Of a DNA stretch of 64,000 nucleotides, positions 36,295-45,390 are shown piece after piece. The notes below the pieces were generated by a model, which had not been told where the DNA came from, did no database searches, and saw only the letters and a list, made by a program, of their open reading frames with translations. The stretch's first letter is position 1. Each line of letters starts with the position of its first letter. Origin of the DNA: Colwellia sp. PAMC 21821 (lineage in GTDB: Bacteria > Pseudomonadota > Gammaproteobacteria > Enterobacterales > Alteromonadaceae); contig NZ_CP014943.1 in assembly GCF_002077175.1 (NCBI RefSeq), forward strand, positions 4,154,001-4,218,000, read 5' to 3'. The position numbers and the translations under genes were made by a program.

Positions 36295-37887
36295 ATGATG
36301 CAATCAGAAATAAATAAAATAGTTATTGTTGGTGGCGGCACAGCAGGTTGGATTACTGCAGGATTAATTGCGGCTAAACATTTAGCCGCTAATTCTACTT
36401 CATTATCAATTACTGTTATTGAGTCTCCTAATGTTCCTACGATAGGAGTAGGTGAAGGTACTTGGCCTTCGATGCGTGAAACGTTAAAAACAATCGGTAT
36501 TAATGAGGCAGATTTATTTACTTATTGTGATGCGAGTTTTAAACAAGCATCTAAATTTGTCAATTGGGAAAAGCTACCTAACGAGGGAGTTGCGACACAT
36601 CCCTTAGATAATGCTTACTTTCATCCTTTTTCTCTCCCCACAGGTATTAATAAATTAGATTTAGGTACTTATATTGGTGAACAGTCTTCGTTAGTTTTAT
36701 CACCTCAAACTTTTTCACAGCAAGTATGTTTTCAATCTATATTGTGTGAAAGAAATTTAGCGCCAAAACAAATTACGCATAAAGCTTACGATTATGTAGC
36801 TAATTATGGTTATCACTTAAATGCTACTAAATTTGCTGAACTACTTAAAATCCATTGTTTAAATAAACTGGGTGTTCAGTATATTTCAGCCCATATTACT
36901 GAAATAAATAATGATAAACTTGGTGATATTACTTCTCTAAGTACCGACAAAGCTGACGTTATTGAAGGGGATTTATTTGTTGATTGTTCAGGTTCACAAT
37001 CACTCTTGTTAGGTAAGCATTATAATATTGAGTTTTGTTCAAAAAAATCTATTTTGTTTAACGACTCTGCGCTTGCTGTTCAAATACCCTATGAACACCC
37101 AGACGCAACGATTGCTTCAAGTACGCTCTCAACTGCACAAACAGCCGGTTGGATTTGGGATATAGGTTTACAATCTCGTCGTGGTGTTGGTCATGTATTT
37201 TCTAGTCGCCATACGAGTGATGAAAATGCTAAACAAGCATTACTGCATTATATCAAACAGTCGGGAACAACTATAAATATTGATGATGATTCTATAAGAA
37301 AATTATCTTTTAGCCCTGGTTACTATAAAAAGTTTTGGCATCGTAACTGTGTTGCTGTTGGCATGTCAGCAGGCTTTATTGAGCCTTTAGAAGCCTCTGC
37401 TTTAGCTATGGTTGAACAAGCCGCTAAAATGATCAGCGAACAATTACCAACAACTAAACGCACTATGGAGATAACAGCCAAACGCTTTAATGAAAAGTTT
37501 ACTCAGCATTGGCAGCAAATTATTGAGTTTTTAAAATTGCACTATGTGTTATCTAAACGAACTGACTCTAGCTATTGGCTTGATAATAAGGATCCGTTAA
37601 CGATCCCTCAATCTTTACAAAATATGTTGGAATTATGGAAGTTTCAATCACCATCTTCATACGATATTCCACATAATAACCCATTGTTTCCTGCGGCAAG
37701 CTACCAGTATGTTTTATATGGTATGAACTTTACAACTGAGCGATTAAGGGTAAATATTCAGAACGAGCCATTAATGCATCAAATGTTATTAGATATACAA
37801 AATAAACGACAACAATTAGTTAAAGTGATGGGGGCTAACAGAGACCTTATTCATAAAATAAAACAGTATGGTTTAACAAACATTTAA
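36295..37887 (+). CDS. Flavin-dependent tryptophan-halogenase-family protein (divergent)
   Basis: A PrnA-like protein of about 531 residues. The FAD motif GGGTAGW is at the N-terminus. The expected catalytic lysine is in ASFKQASKF (about K83) and a glutamate sits in IEPLEAS (about E366), but the serine that follows it in PrnA is Ala here. The family WxWxIP motif reads WIWDIG, with Pro replaced by Gly, so chlorinating activity is doubtful. It could halogenate or simply oxidise an unknown substrate with FADH2. It is the first gene of a five-gene operon with SapC-like, cupin_8, halogenase and DUF6445-like genes. The start is uncertain among GTG 36289, ATG 36295 and ATG 36298. Confidence 0.85.
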   Translation: MMQSEINKIVIVGGGTAGWITAGLIAAKHLAANSTSLSITVIESPNVPTIGVGEGTWPSMRETLKTIGINEADLFTYCDASFKQASKFVNWEKLPNEGVATHPLDNAYFHPFSLPTGINKLDLGTYIGEQSSLVLSPQTFSQQVCFQSILCERNLAPKQITHKAYDYVANYGYHLNATKFAELLKIHCLNKLGVQYISAHITEINNDKLGDITSLSTDKADVIEGDLFVDCSGSQSLLLGKHYNIEFCSKKSILFNDSALAVQIPYEHPDATIASSTLSTAQTAGWIWDIGLQSRRGVGHVFSSRHTSDENAKQALLHYIKQSGTTINIDDDSIRKLSFSPGYYKKFWHRNCVAVGMSAGFIEPLEASALAMVEQAAKMISEQLPTTKRTMEITAKRFNEKFTQHWQQIIEFLKLHYVLSKRTDSSYWLDNKDPLTIPQSLQNMLELWKFQSPSSYDIPHNNPLFPAASYQYVLYGMNFTTERLRVNIQNEPLMHQMLLDIQNKRQQLVKVMGANRDLIHKIKQYGLTNI

Positions 37888-37957
37888 CTTGGTGTTCTAT
37901 ATGTAAATAACAAAGAACTTATAAAATAAAAATTACAACACTATAACGGGGAATTTC

Positions 37958-38686
37958 ATGGCAAACCATGTACTACTAAATAATATTGAACATAAAAATT
38001 TAAAAATTAATGGTGAACGTTCAGCAGCAATGGGCGATAACGTATGGTATGCACAAACCTTTCCTATGGAGTTTAGAAGTGCCCAGGCGCATTATCCTAT
38101 CTTATTTCAAAAAGACAGTAACACTGGGCAGTTTATGCCAATTACTTTGTTTGGTTTTGAAAATGAAGGTAATTTATTTTTAAAAGAAAGTAAGTGGGAA
38201 GCAGCTTATATACCATTAGCTATGCAACGACTGCCTTTTTATATAGCGCAACAGAGCGTAGTAAAAGATGGCGTAAACGAGCAAGAACGTGTTATTACCA
38301 TTGACTTAGATTCCCCTAAGGTAAGTACAGATCAAGGTATAGATTTATTTTTAGAGTATGGCGGTAACAGCGATTATTTAGAACATATGGCTAATGTTTT
38401 AGAAGCATTGCATATTGGTTTACAAGAAAATGATGACTTCATAGAAGCGATGGTTACATGTGAGTTATTGGAGTCAGTGACTTTAGATATTGAATTAAAT
38501 GACGGTAGTAAAAACCAGTTAATGGGCTTTTATACCATTAATGAAGATAATTTAAATAATCTATCACAAGATAAATTAATAAGATTACACAACGCAGGGT
38601 TTCTTCAAGCGGTATATATGGTGATTGCATCACAAGCACATATCCATGATTTAGTCGCACGAAAAAATGCTCAAATAACCGCTTAG
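37958..38686 (+). CDS. SapC-like protein
   Basis: A 242-residue soluble protein with the conserved ANHVLLNNIEHKNLKI start and AHYPILFQKD, the family that is named after S-layer-associated SapC. It has no signal peptide or membrane segment. The biochemical function is unknown. The family recurs beside TonB receptors and tryptophan halogenases in Alteromonadales, Caulobacter and Xanthomonas relatives, as here. It starts 70 bases behind the first halogenase, with ribosome site ACGGGGAATTTC. Confidence 0.82.
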   Translation: MANHVLLNNIEHKNLKINGERSAAMGDNVWYAQTFPMEFRSAQAHYPILFQKDSNTGQFMPITLFGFENEGNLFLKESKWEAAYIPLAMQRLPFYIAQQSVVKDGVNEQERVITIDLDSPKVSTDQGIDLFLEYGGNSDYLEHMANVLEALHIGLQENDDFIEAMVTCELLESVTLDIELNDGSKNQLMGFYTINEDNLNNLSQDKLIRLHNAGFLQAVYMVIASQAHIHDLVARKNAQITA

Positions 38687-38695
38687 TTATTATTT

Positions 38696-39712
38696 ATGTT
38701 ATCTATAAAAAACACAGTAAAAACGCTTTTTGATATAACGCCGAGTAATATTAGCGAAGCAATATTAACTTCTGACGAGCCTCTAGTGCTTAAAGGTTTT
38801 GGGAGTGATTGGCTTATTGTTAAAGCAGCACAACGGTCTAACGAGCAAGCGGTTGAATACCTTAAAAATATGGAAAAAGGTATTGCTATTAATGCTTGCT
38901 ATTTAGAGGCTAAAGAGCAAGGGCGTATTTTTTATAATGATGATATGAGTGGTTTTAACTTTCAAACTAAAACGCAAATATTAAGTGACGTATTACTTGA
39001 AATACTCGAACAAGCTAACTGTAAAACACCTAAAACTATTTATATAGGTTCAACCAGTATTAAACAAATATTGCCTAGCCTTGTAGAAGAAACATTAGCA
39101 TCGCCATTATTGTCTAACGCCATTTATAATATTTGGTTAGGTAATAAAAGTAAGGTTGCCGCACATTTCGATTTTTTACAAAACTTAGCCTGTTGTGTAG
39201 TAGGTAAAAGGCGTTTTACTTTATTTCCACCCGAGCAAATAAAAAATCTATATTGTGGGCCATTAGACAAAGCGCCCGGTGGTCAGCCAATAAGTATGGT
39301 TGACTTTGATCAACCTGACTTTGATAAATTCCCTAAATTTAAAGCCGCTATCGATACCGCTATGGTTGCAGAACTCGAAGCAGGTGATGCTATTTTATTG
39401 CCTAGTATGTGGTTTCATCATGTAGAAGGGTTGGGTGATCTTAATGTACTCCTCAACCATTGGTGGAGAACAAGCCCAGCCTATATGGGTAATCCTACCG
39501 ATACACTTCATCATGCCATATTGAGTATTAGAGATTTACCTAAAGCACAGCGTAATGCATGGAAGCATTTATTTGACCATTATGTTTTTGAGCATGATAA
39601 AGATAACTTTAATCATATTATAAACAGTGCAAAAAGCATTCTTGACAGCCCGTTAAACGAATTGCAAGCGCGAAGCTTAAGAGCCAATTTACAAAACAAA
39701 TTAAGACGTTAG
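38696..39712 (+). CDS. Cupin_8 / JmjC-like oxygenase
   Basis: A 338-residue protein of the cupin-like JmjC group, expected to be an Fe(II)/2-oxoglutarate oxygenase. The iron triad candidates are His and Asp in AAHFDFLQNL and the distal His in MWFHHVEGL; GKRRFTLFPPEQ is the family hallmark. The substrate is unknown: such enzymes hydroxylate protein side chains or small molecules. It begins ten bases after the SapC-like gene and has no signal peptide, so it acts in the cytoplasm with its operon partners. Confidence 0.87.
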   Translation: MLSIKNTVKTLFDITPSNISEAILTSDEPLVLKGFGSDWLIVKAAQRSNEQAVEYLKNMEKGIAINACYLEAKEQGRIFYNDDMSGFNFQTKTQILSDVLLEILEQANCKTPKTIYIGSTSIKQILPSLVEETLASPLLSNAIYNIWLGNKSKVAAHFDFLQNLACCVVGKRRFTLFPPEQIKNLYCGPLDKAPGGQPISMVDFDQPDFDKFPKFKAAIDTAMVAELEAGDAILLPSMWFHHVEGLGDLNVLLNHWWRTSPAYMGNPTDTLHHAILSIRDLPKAQRNAWKHLFDHYVFEHDKDNFNHIINSAKSILDSPLNELQARSLRANLQNKLRR

Positions 39713-39766
39713 TGCCATTTTAGATGCACTCACTTTTAACATTATTAACAGAGTAGGAATTACATC

Positions 39767-41257
39767 ATGAATTCATCAGCAATTAAGAATGTGGTTATTG
39801 CCGGCGGTGGCACGGCAGGATGGATGGCTGCGGCAGCATTTGGTAAGTTGTTAGGTAAAAATTTAAATATTACCTTAGTGGAGTCAGACCTTATTCCTAC
39901 GGTTGGTGTAGGTGAAGCCACTATTCCTACATTACACATATTTCATGACCTTTTGAAAATTAAAGAAGCTGATGTAATGAAAGCAACTAACGCCACTTTT
40001 AAGTTAGGTATTTCTTTTGAAAATTGGCGCGATGTAAATCAAGACTACATTCATTCTTTTGGTTATTTAGGCCAAGGTTGCTGGGCGGCAGGTTTTCAGC
40101 ATTTTTGGGTTAAAGGAAAACAGCAAGGCATGGTTAGTGAAATAGGTGACTATTGTCCTGAACATTTAGCAAGTAGGCGTGGTAAATTTGCTGTTGTACC
40201 GAAACAAGACCGTAATTATGCTTATCACCTTGATGCTGGGTTATACGCTAAATTCTTAAGAACTATGGCTGAAGAACATGGTGTTCAACGTGTTGAAGGT
40301 AAAATTAATCAAGTTAACGTTAATGAAGAAAACGGTTTTATTCAATCAATAGCATTAGATAACTCCAAGATTATTGAAGGCGACTTATTCATCGATTGTA
40401 CTGGTTTTAAGGGATTGTTGATTGAACAAGCCTTACACACAGGCTACGAAGATTGGAGCCATTGGTTACCATGCGATAGTGCTATTGCAGTGCAAACCAA
40501 AATACAAAATAAAACAGTACCATATACTCGTTCAATTGCTCATAAAGCAGGTTGGCAATGGCAAATACCTTTACAAAATAGAATGGGTAACGGTGTGGTA
40601 TTTTGTAGTAAGCATCTATCAGACGAAGACGCTAAAGCATTACTACTGAGTAACATAGAAGGTGAGTTGCTTAACGAGCCTCGCGTTATTAAATTTAAAA
40701 CTGGCTCACGTCGCAAACATTGGAACAAAAACTGTGTTGCTGTTGGGCTTTCTAGTGGGTTTATTGAGCCCCTTGAGTCAACGAGTATTCACTTAATTCA
40801 ACAAAGTATCATTCGCTTAATGCAAAACTTGCCTTCAAAAAATATGGAGCAAGCAAATATTGACGATTTTAATAACAAAATGCGTTTTGAAATAGACAAT
40901 ATTAGAGACTTTATCGTGTTGCATTATCATGTGACACAACGTGCGGATAGTCCCTTTTGGCGTTACTGCAAAAATATGGAAATACCTGAAACCTTAAAGC
41001 AGCGTATTGATTTATTTATAGAAAACGGTAACGCTTATAAAACTGAACGCGAGCTTTTTGGCGAAACCTCTTGGATTCAAGTGATGATAGGACAAGGTCT
41101 AATGCCTAAGTATTATCACCAAATCGTCAATATGATGTCTGATACAGAATTAAAAAGCTTTTTAGATAACATAAAAATGACCATTGAACGCCGTGTAAAT
41201 AGTTTTCCTGATCATAATGAATTCATTAAAAATTATTGTAAATCAACGGTAGCTTAA
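39767..41257 (+). CDS. Flavin-dependent tryptophan halogenase family protein
   Basis: A 496-residue PrnA-like halogenase with the full set of family motifs: GGGTAGW at 13-19, catalytic lysine K79 (ATFKLGISF), WQWQIP at 263-268, and E337/S338 in IEPLESTS. All active-site elements are present, so FADH2-dependent halogenation is chemically plausible. The substrate is not known; members linked to TonB receptors are not known to make a tryptophan-derived antibiotic. It depends on a flavin reductase that I do not see in the window. Confidence 0.9.
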   Translation: MNSSAIKNVVIAGGGTAGWMAAAAFGKLLGKNLNITLVESDLIPTVGVGEATIPTLHIFHDLLKIKEADVMKATNATFKLGISFENWRDVNQDYIHSFGYLGQGCWAAGFQHFWVKGKQQGMVSEIGDYCPEHLASRRGKFAVVPKQDRNYAYHLDAGLYAKFLRTMAEEHGVQRVEGKINQVNVNEENGFIQSIALDNSKIIEGDLFIDCTGFKGLLIEQALHTGYEDWSHWLPCDSAIAVQTKIQNKTVPYTRSIAHKAGWQWQIPLQNRMGNGVVFCSKHLSDEDAKALLLSNIEGELLNEPRVIKFKTGSRRKHWNKNCVAVGLSSGFIEPLESTSIHLIQQSIIRLMQNLPSKNMEQANIDDFNNKMRFEIDNIRDFIVLHYHVTQRADSPFWRYCKNMEIPETLKQRIDLFIENGNAYKTERELFGETSWIQVMIGQGLMPKYYHQIVNMMSDTELKSFLDNIKMTIERRVNSFPDHNEFIKNYCKSTVA

Positions 41258-41262
41258 CATCT

Positions 41263-41964
41263 ATGATTAAGGTTAATCGTCAAGCAACATTTAGCATTGA
41301 ATATATTGGACAAGATAAAACGCCAATAATTATTTTTGATAATTATATCGAAAACGTTGAAGACTTAGTTAATGAAATTGTTGAAAATGGCCAATTTAAA
41401 CCAGATGAAATAAGCCATTATCCTGGGAATCGGTCAGCAATCCCTAAATCCCTTATCGTTAGCTATTTAAAACCATTGATGGACGTTTTATACCGAGTGT
41501 ATAAAGTGCCAAATAATTTACTACCGGCTCCAAAAGACAATTGTTTTTCACTTATATCAACGAAACCTAAAGAACTTTCGGCAATGCAATCTTGGCCGCA
41601 TTTTGATACACCTAATCCTAATCTTATTGCTATTATTCATTACATAAATAAGAATGAGCATGGTGGTACCGCTTTTTTTAAACATAATAAAAGTGGCTTA
41701 GATCGTATTGATAATCAAACTATAGAAACTTACTTAAAACATGCTGATAACTATTTTACTTCATTAAATACAAATGCTTTTGACTACTGCGATGAACAAC
41801 ATAGTGAATTTACTTGTTATAAAAAAATAGCCTACAAACCAAATCGCTTAATTATATTTCCGGGACAATTACTGCATTCAAGCTTAGTGAATACTGACAC
41901 GGATCTTAGTTCAAATCCTGAAGAAGGGCGCCTTACTGCTAACATGTTTATTGAATTTAATTGA
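41263..41964 (+). CDS. DUF6445-like protein, possible 2-oxoglutarate oxygenase fold
   Basis: A 233-residue cytoplasmic protein starting five bases behind the halogenase stop, so almost certainly in the same operon. SWPHFDTPNPNLIAI (His-x-Asp) and a distal LIIFPGQLLHSS His fit the metal triad of prolyl-hydroxylase-like dioxygenases. Proteins of this type (DUF6445) are common partners of TonB-linked halogenases. The reaction is unknown. A terminator-like hairpin lies about 300 bases downstream. Confidence 0.72.
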   Translation: MIKVNRQATFSIEYIGQDKTPIIIFDNYIENVEDLVNEIVENGQFKPDEISHYPGNRSAIPKSLIVSYLKPLMDVLYRVYKVPNNLLPAPKDNCFSLISTKPKELSAMQSWPHFDTPNPNLIAIIHYINKNEHGGTAFFKHNKSGLDRIDNQTIETYLKHADNYFTSLNTNAFDYCDEQHSEFTCYKKIAYKPNRLIIFPGQLLHSSLVNTDTDLSSNPEEGRLTANMFIEFN

Positions 41965-42438
41965 GCTCGTTTTTTAATTTAGAAATTGTAATATCTATTC
42001 GAAAAGCAGTCATTTTATTTAAAGAGAAAAACCAGCCGAAAATTACCAAGTTTTCGGGAAAAAAATAAGTTTATTGTCGAATAATGAAGTTCAACAATAA
42101 GGGTTATTCTGCACCAAAAAACACTGGATACCATGGGTATGACGTTTTATGTTGCTTAATAGGGGAATGTCTCTAGAGCGCAAAATACTATACGATTCAT
42201 AGAAAGAATACTGGATGTATAAATGAAGTTATTAACCAAGGTTTTAGCAACGGTTAAAAATCATAAAGCTAACCCATTTCAGGTTAGCTTTATTAATTGT
42301 AAAATAGCGACTTAATTACCGATTTTATATTTTGATAAGTATAATGCTATTTGCTGTAGTCTAGGGAAATTATCTTAAGCGTATTCAGTTTCTTATGATG
42401 TTTATGTGACTAACTCTGTTTTATTAAAAACAATAACG
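41965..42438. other. Convergent intergenic gap
   Basis: 474 bases between the halogenase operon and the minus-strand oxidoreductase. It contains the terminator hairpin at 42263-42293 and otherwise AT-rich sequence without a gene that I can support. Confidence 0.5.
42263..42293. terminator. Bidirectional terminator hairpin
   Basis: ATAAAGCTAACC and its complement form 12-base perfect arms around a 7-base loop, flanked by AT-rich sequence, between two convergent transcription units. Confidence 0.7.
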
Positions 42439-43596
42439 TTAAACCTTGTGCAGTATATTCGGCATATCCGCAAGTGATAACTCTTTCCCACCTTGTTGCA
42501 TCGATTGGTAAATCGTTTCAACAATATACATATCTCGCATTCCCATTTCACCCGGCACCAAGACATCGGTATTGTTTAATACACTAGTGGCAAAGGAGTC
42601 CATTTGTAGCACTTGCTCATAAACTGTGTTGAACGGCATATTACCTTCTGGTGTAAAGCCTTTAAGGCCGTCATACATATAAGCGGGACCTAGTCCGAAC
42701 TTACCTTTGTCGGCTGTCGCAACCAAACTATCCTGATAGTCCTGCTCGTAACTGCTTACAGAATTAACAACCGCACCCGACTTAAATTTGAATGTCCATT
42801 CTAAGGAGCCTTCTACTGTTTTCCATGCAGCTCTATTAACTGTTGTATCTCTAGCGCTAACGCTAATAGGTAATTCACCTAGGGTATAAATAGCACCTTG
42901 AATACAATAAAGGCCTATATCCATTAACGGTCCGCCACCAGAATATTTTTTATCAGCACGCCACTGCGATAGATCTCCCATTTTAAAGCTAAAATTTGCC
43001 TGCATGGAGTTAACTTTGCCATACACTTGATTTTGACCAAGACGCATCATTTCAAGATTATGTGGTTCGTAATGTAAACGGTAACCAATACCTAGCTTTA
43101 CTCCTTGATTTTTACAAGCATCAATAACTTGTTGGCACTCAGCTACTGATACAGCCATTGGTTTTTCACTAATAACATGTTTACCTGCTTTAGCAGCGCG
43201 AATTGAATATTCGGCATGCATTGAGTTTGGCAACACGACATAAACAATATCGATATCGTCGTTGTGGGCAATGTCGTCAAAATTATCGTAGTTATAAACA
43301 TTTTTATCTGGAATATTATACTTTTGCTGCCACTGTGTTTCTTTAGATTTTGTACCTGTGACAATACCTGCAAGATAACAGTTTTCTGTTTCAAGCAGTG
43401 CTGGTGCTAATTGGCTTTCGGCATAATTTCCCAATCCAACAAGTGCAATACCAAGTTTTTTGTTATTCCCTTTTTTTGCCGCAACTAAACCAGAGAAGGA
43501 AAGGGTAGATAATCCTAATACAGCAAGACCTGTGATAGAGTTTCCTATAAATTTACGTCTGGTAATTATTTGTGTTTTTTCGTTTGTTTTTTTCAT
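42439..43596 (-). CDS. Tat-exported Gfo/Idh/MocA oxidoreductase (GFOR-like)
   Basis: A 385-residue NAD(P)-dependent sugar oxidoreductase. The N-terminus has a twin-arginine signal (ITRRKFIGNS followed by a hydrophobic stretch). It continues with the Rossmann motif GLGNYAESQ, the family EKPMAVSV motif with catalytic Lys, and the C-terminal beta-sheet domain with GGGPLMDIGLYC. The layout matches periplasmic glucose-fructose oxidoreductases, which keep their cofactor bound. Here it might oxidise xylose to xylonolactone, the one Weimberg step missing from the 11-24 kb operon; this is inference. Its promoter is divergent from nothing nearby and it is probably monocistronic. Confidence 0.85.
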   Translation of the reverse strand: MKKTNEKTQIITRRKFIGNSITGLAVLGLSTLSFSGLVAAKKGNNKKLGIALVGLGNYAESQLAPALLETENCYLAGIVTGTKSKETQWQQKYNIPDKNVYNYDNFDDIAHNDDIDIVYVVLPNSMHAEYSIRAAKAGKHVISEKPMAVSVAECQQVIDACKNQGVKLGIGYRLHYEPHNLEMMRLGQNQVYGKVNSMQANFSFKMGDLSQWRADKKYSGGGPLMDIGLYCIQGAIYTLGELPISVSARDTTVNRAAWKTVEGSLEWTFKFKSGAVVNSVSSYEQDYQDSLVATADKGKFGLGPAYMYDGLKGFTPEGNMPFNTVYEQVLQMDSFATSVLNNTDVLVPGEMGMRDMYIVETIYQSMQQGGKELSLADMPNILHKV

Positions 43597-43698
43597 TATA
43601 AACCCTCATTATCTAGAATTAATATTATGACTAAAAATATACTCTTATTGGATTGCAGCTGCTGATAGAAACACAACAACTGATTGCGACAACTGCAG

Positions 43699-44019
43699 TT
43701 AACTTTGTTTTTTCCAGCAATCATCACTTGGAAATAGGTGAGTACCTGTGGATATATCAAGTGGTTTTGCTAACCAATTCTTTGTTGTTTCAACCCAGCG
43801 GACAAAGTGAGGTGTTTTGGTGTGTTCTTCAAAGGCCGCTGCATCTTTATATACCTCGTAAAGATGAAGAAGGTTAGGGTCGTCCTGGTCTTGAACGATA
43901 TTAAAGAGGAGGCAATTTTCTTCATTTTGCACTGAACCGCGAGCATCATCAAACATGGCGTCAATAAACTTTTTTTTATGTTCTGGCTTAATAGTAATTT
44001 TTACAATTACAGCAAACAT
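43699..44019 (-). CDS. Antibiotic-biosynthesis-monooxygenase (ABM) domain protein
   Basis: A 106-residue ferredoxin-like alpha-beta barrel protein (VIVKITIKPEHKKKF, SVQNEENCLLFNI, LHLYEVYKDAAAFEEH, HFVRW). It is close to YgiN/LsrG-type small proteins that act as quinol monooxygenases or isomerases of reactive carbonyls. It is cytoplasmic and probably dimeric. A paralogue is at 55582. It lies between the oxidoreductase and metallohydrolase genes; a role in detoxifying sugar-derived carbonyls is a guess. Confidence 0.8.
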   Translation of the reverse strand: MFAVIVKITIKPEHKKKFIDAMFDDARGSVQNEENCLLFNIVQDQDDPNLLHLYEVYKDAAAFEEHTKTPHFVRWVETTKNWLAKPLDISTGTHLFPSDDCWKKQS

Positions 44020-44047
44020 TTTTTTCTCCTTTGGTTATAAAATCTTT

Positions 44048-44069
44048 AGCTGTGACCAAGGCCACAGCT
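44048..44069 (-). terminator. Putative terminator after the metallohydrolase
   Basis: On the minus strand AGCTGTG, an 8-base loop and CACAGCT are followed by AAAGATTTTATA. The U-run is weak. Confidence 0.45.
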
Positions 44070-44175
44070 CTTATTTAAAATCTATATTGTAAGTTTTATA
44101 TTGTCGTTTTTGATTCATAAAACACCTGAAATATTTAGAAAATCATCCTTTATCAAAGTGTCTAATGCTATTAAA

Positions 44176-45249
44176 TTAGAGCATCCACCAATGTTCTATA
44201 GATAAAGGACTTTTCAAATCTATGACTTCGCCAAACCTTGGTGTACTTAACATCACTTGTTTTTCTTGAGATATTTTTAAAATTTGATTTAAAGGTTCGT
44301 CCCAATCGTGAAATGCTAAACTAAAGGTACTATTATGAATAGGTATTAACACTTTCGCATTGAGGTCTTGATGAGCTTGAACGGTTTCAGCAGGAAACAT
44401 ATGAATAGTTTTCCAAAGCTCATTGTAAGCACCATTTTCCATTAAGCTAACATCAAAAGGCCCATACTTATCTCCTATGGCTTTAAAACCATCAAAGTAG
44501 CCAGAATCTCCACTAAAATACACTTTATATTCACCTAATAAAAATACCCAAGATCCCCACAATGTATCGTTTTTGTCCCACAAGGTTCGCCCTGAAAAAT
44601 GGTTAGATGGTGTAAATGCGACAGTAAATTTACTAGCTTCGTCTGTAAACTCTATTTCTTGCCACCAACTTAACGCGTTAACATTCGCTTCAGCTACACC
44701 CATGCTGATTAAATTTTCGTCAACACCTTCTGGTACATAAAATTGTGTATTGCTGTTAGCAGTCGCTAAAAAATCAATCGTATCGTTATCTAAATGATCA
44801 TAATGGTTATGCGAAATAAACACTTTTTCTACTTGAGGTAAGTCTTCAAGCGCTATTGCTACAGGTTCAAAACGTTTTGGTCCTATAAAAGAAACAGGCG
44901 ATGCACGTTCGCTAAACATAGGGTCAATCAACCAATATTTACCATAAACCTTCATTAAAATAGAAGAATGTCCTAGCTTAACTAAATACACACTTGTAGC
45001 GTCAAGCGCATCTAATTCGGCTCTTGTTAACGCTTTTACGAATTTTTTATCTGGTGTTGTACCTTCACGTTCTTGAAATAAAGATCGTTTAAGAATAGAA
45101 ATCCCTGATGTTAAAGCTGATCTATTAGCTGTTGGATCTTCAGCTCTTTCCCTAGAATTAGAGTAAACCGCATCAACCGATGTTGAAGTTGTACAAGCAA
45201 TAAGAATAACTACCGCTAATACAGCGATTAAAATACTCATTTTTTTCAT
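44176..45249 (-). CDS. Metallo-beta-lactamase-fold lipoprotein (UlaG/NAPE-PLD-like)
   Basis: A 357-residue protein with a lipoprotein signal (LIAC, Cys19) and the metal-binding motif SHNHYDHLD. It also has the LGHSSILMK start and YFSGDSGYFDG segment of UlaG/NAPE-PLD-like hydrolases. It may hydrolyse a lactone or phosphodiester in the periplasm. UlaG opens a sugar lactone, so a lactonase role fits the pentose setting but is unproven. It lies just downstream of the third GH10 gene on the same strand. Confidence 0.8.
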   Translation of the reverse strand: MKKMSILIAVLAVVILIACTTSTSVDAVYSNSRERAEDPTANRSALTSGISILKRSLFQEREGTTPDKKFVKALTRAELDALDATSVYLVKLGHSSILMKVYGKYWLIDPMFSERASPVSFIGPKRFEPVAIALEDLPQVEKVFISHNHYDHLDNDTIDFLATANSNTQFYVPEGVDENLISMGVAEANVNALSWWQEIEFTDEASKFTVAFTPSNHFSGRTLWDKNDTLWGSWVFLLGEYKVYFSGDSGYFDGFKAIGDKYGPFDVSLMENGAYNELWKTIHMFPAETVQAHQDLNAKVLIPIHNSTFSLAFHDWDEPLNQILKISQEKQVMLSTPRFGEVIDLKSPLSIEHWWML

Positions 45250-45390
45250 TAGTGTTTGACCTATATGTTAAGGATTTATTGAATTAGGGTGCATTGATCT
45301 TTTAGGGTTGAATTTTATTCAATTTATAAACGGATTTAATAGCGGCCTGAGCTTTGTATCCAAGCTATTTATTGGAGACCGCTTACATTA

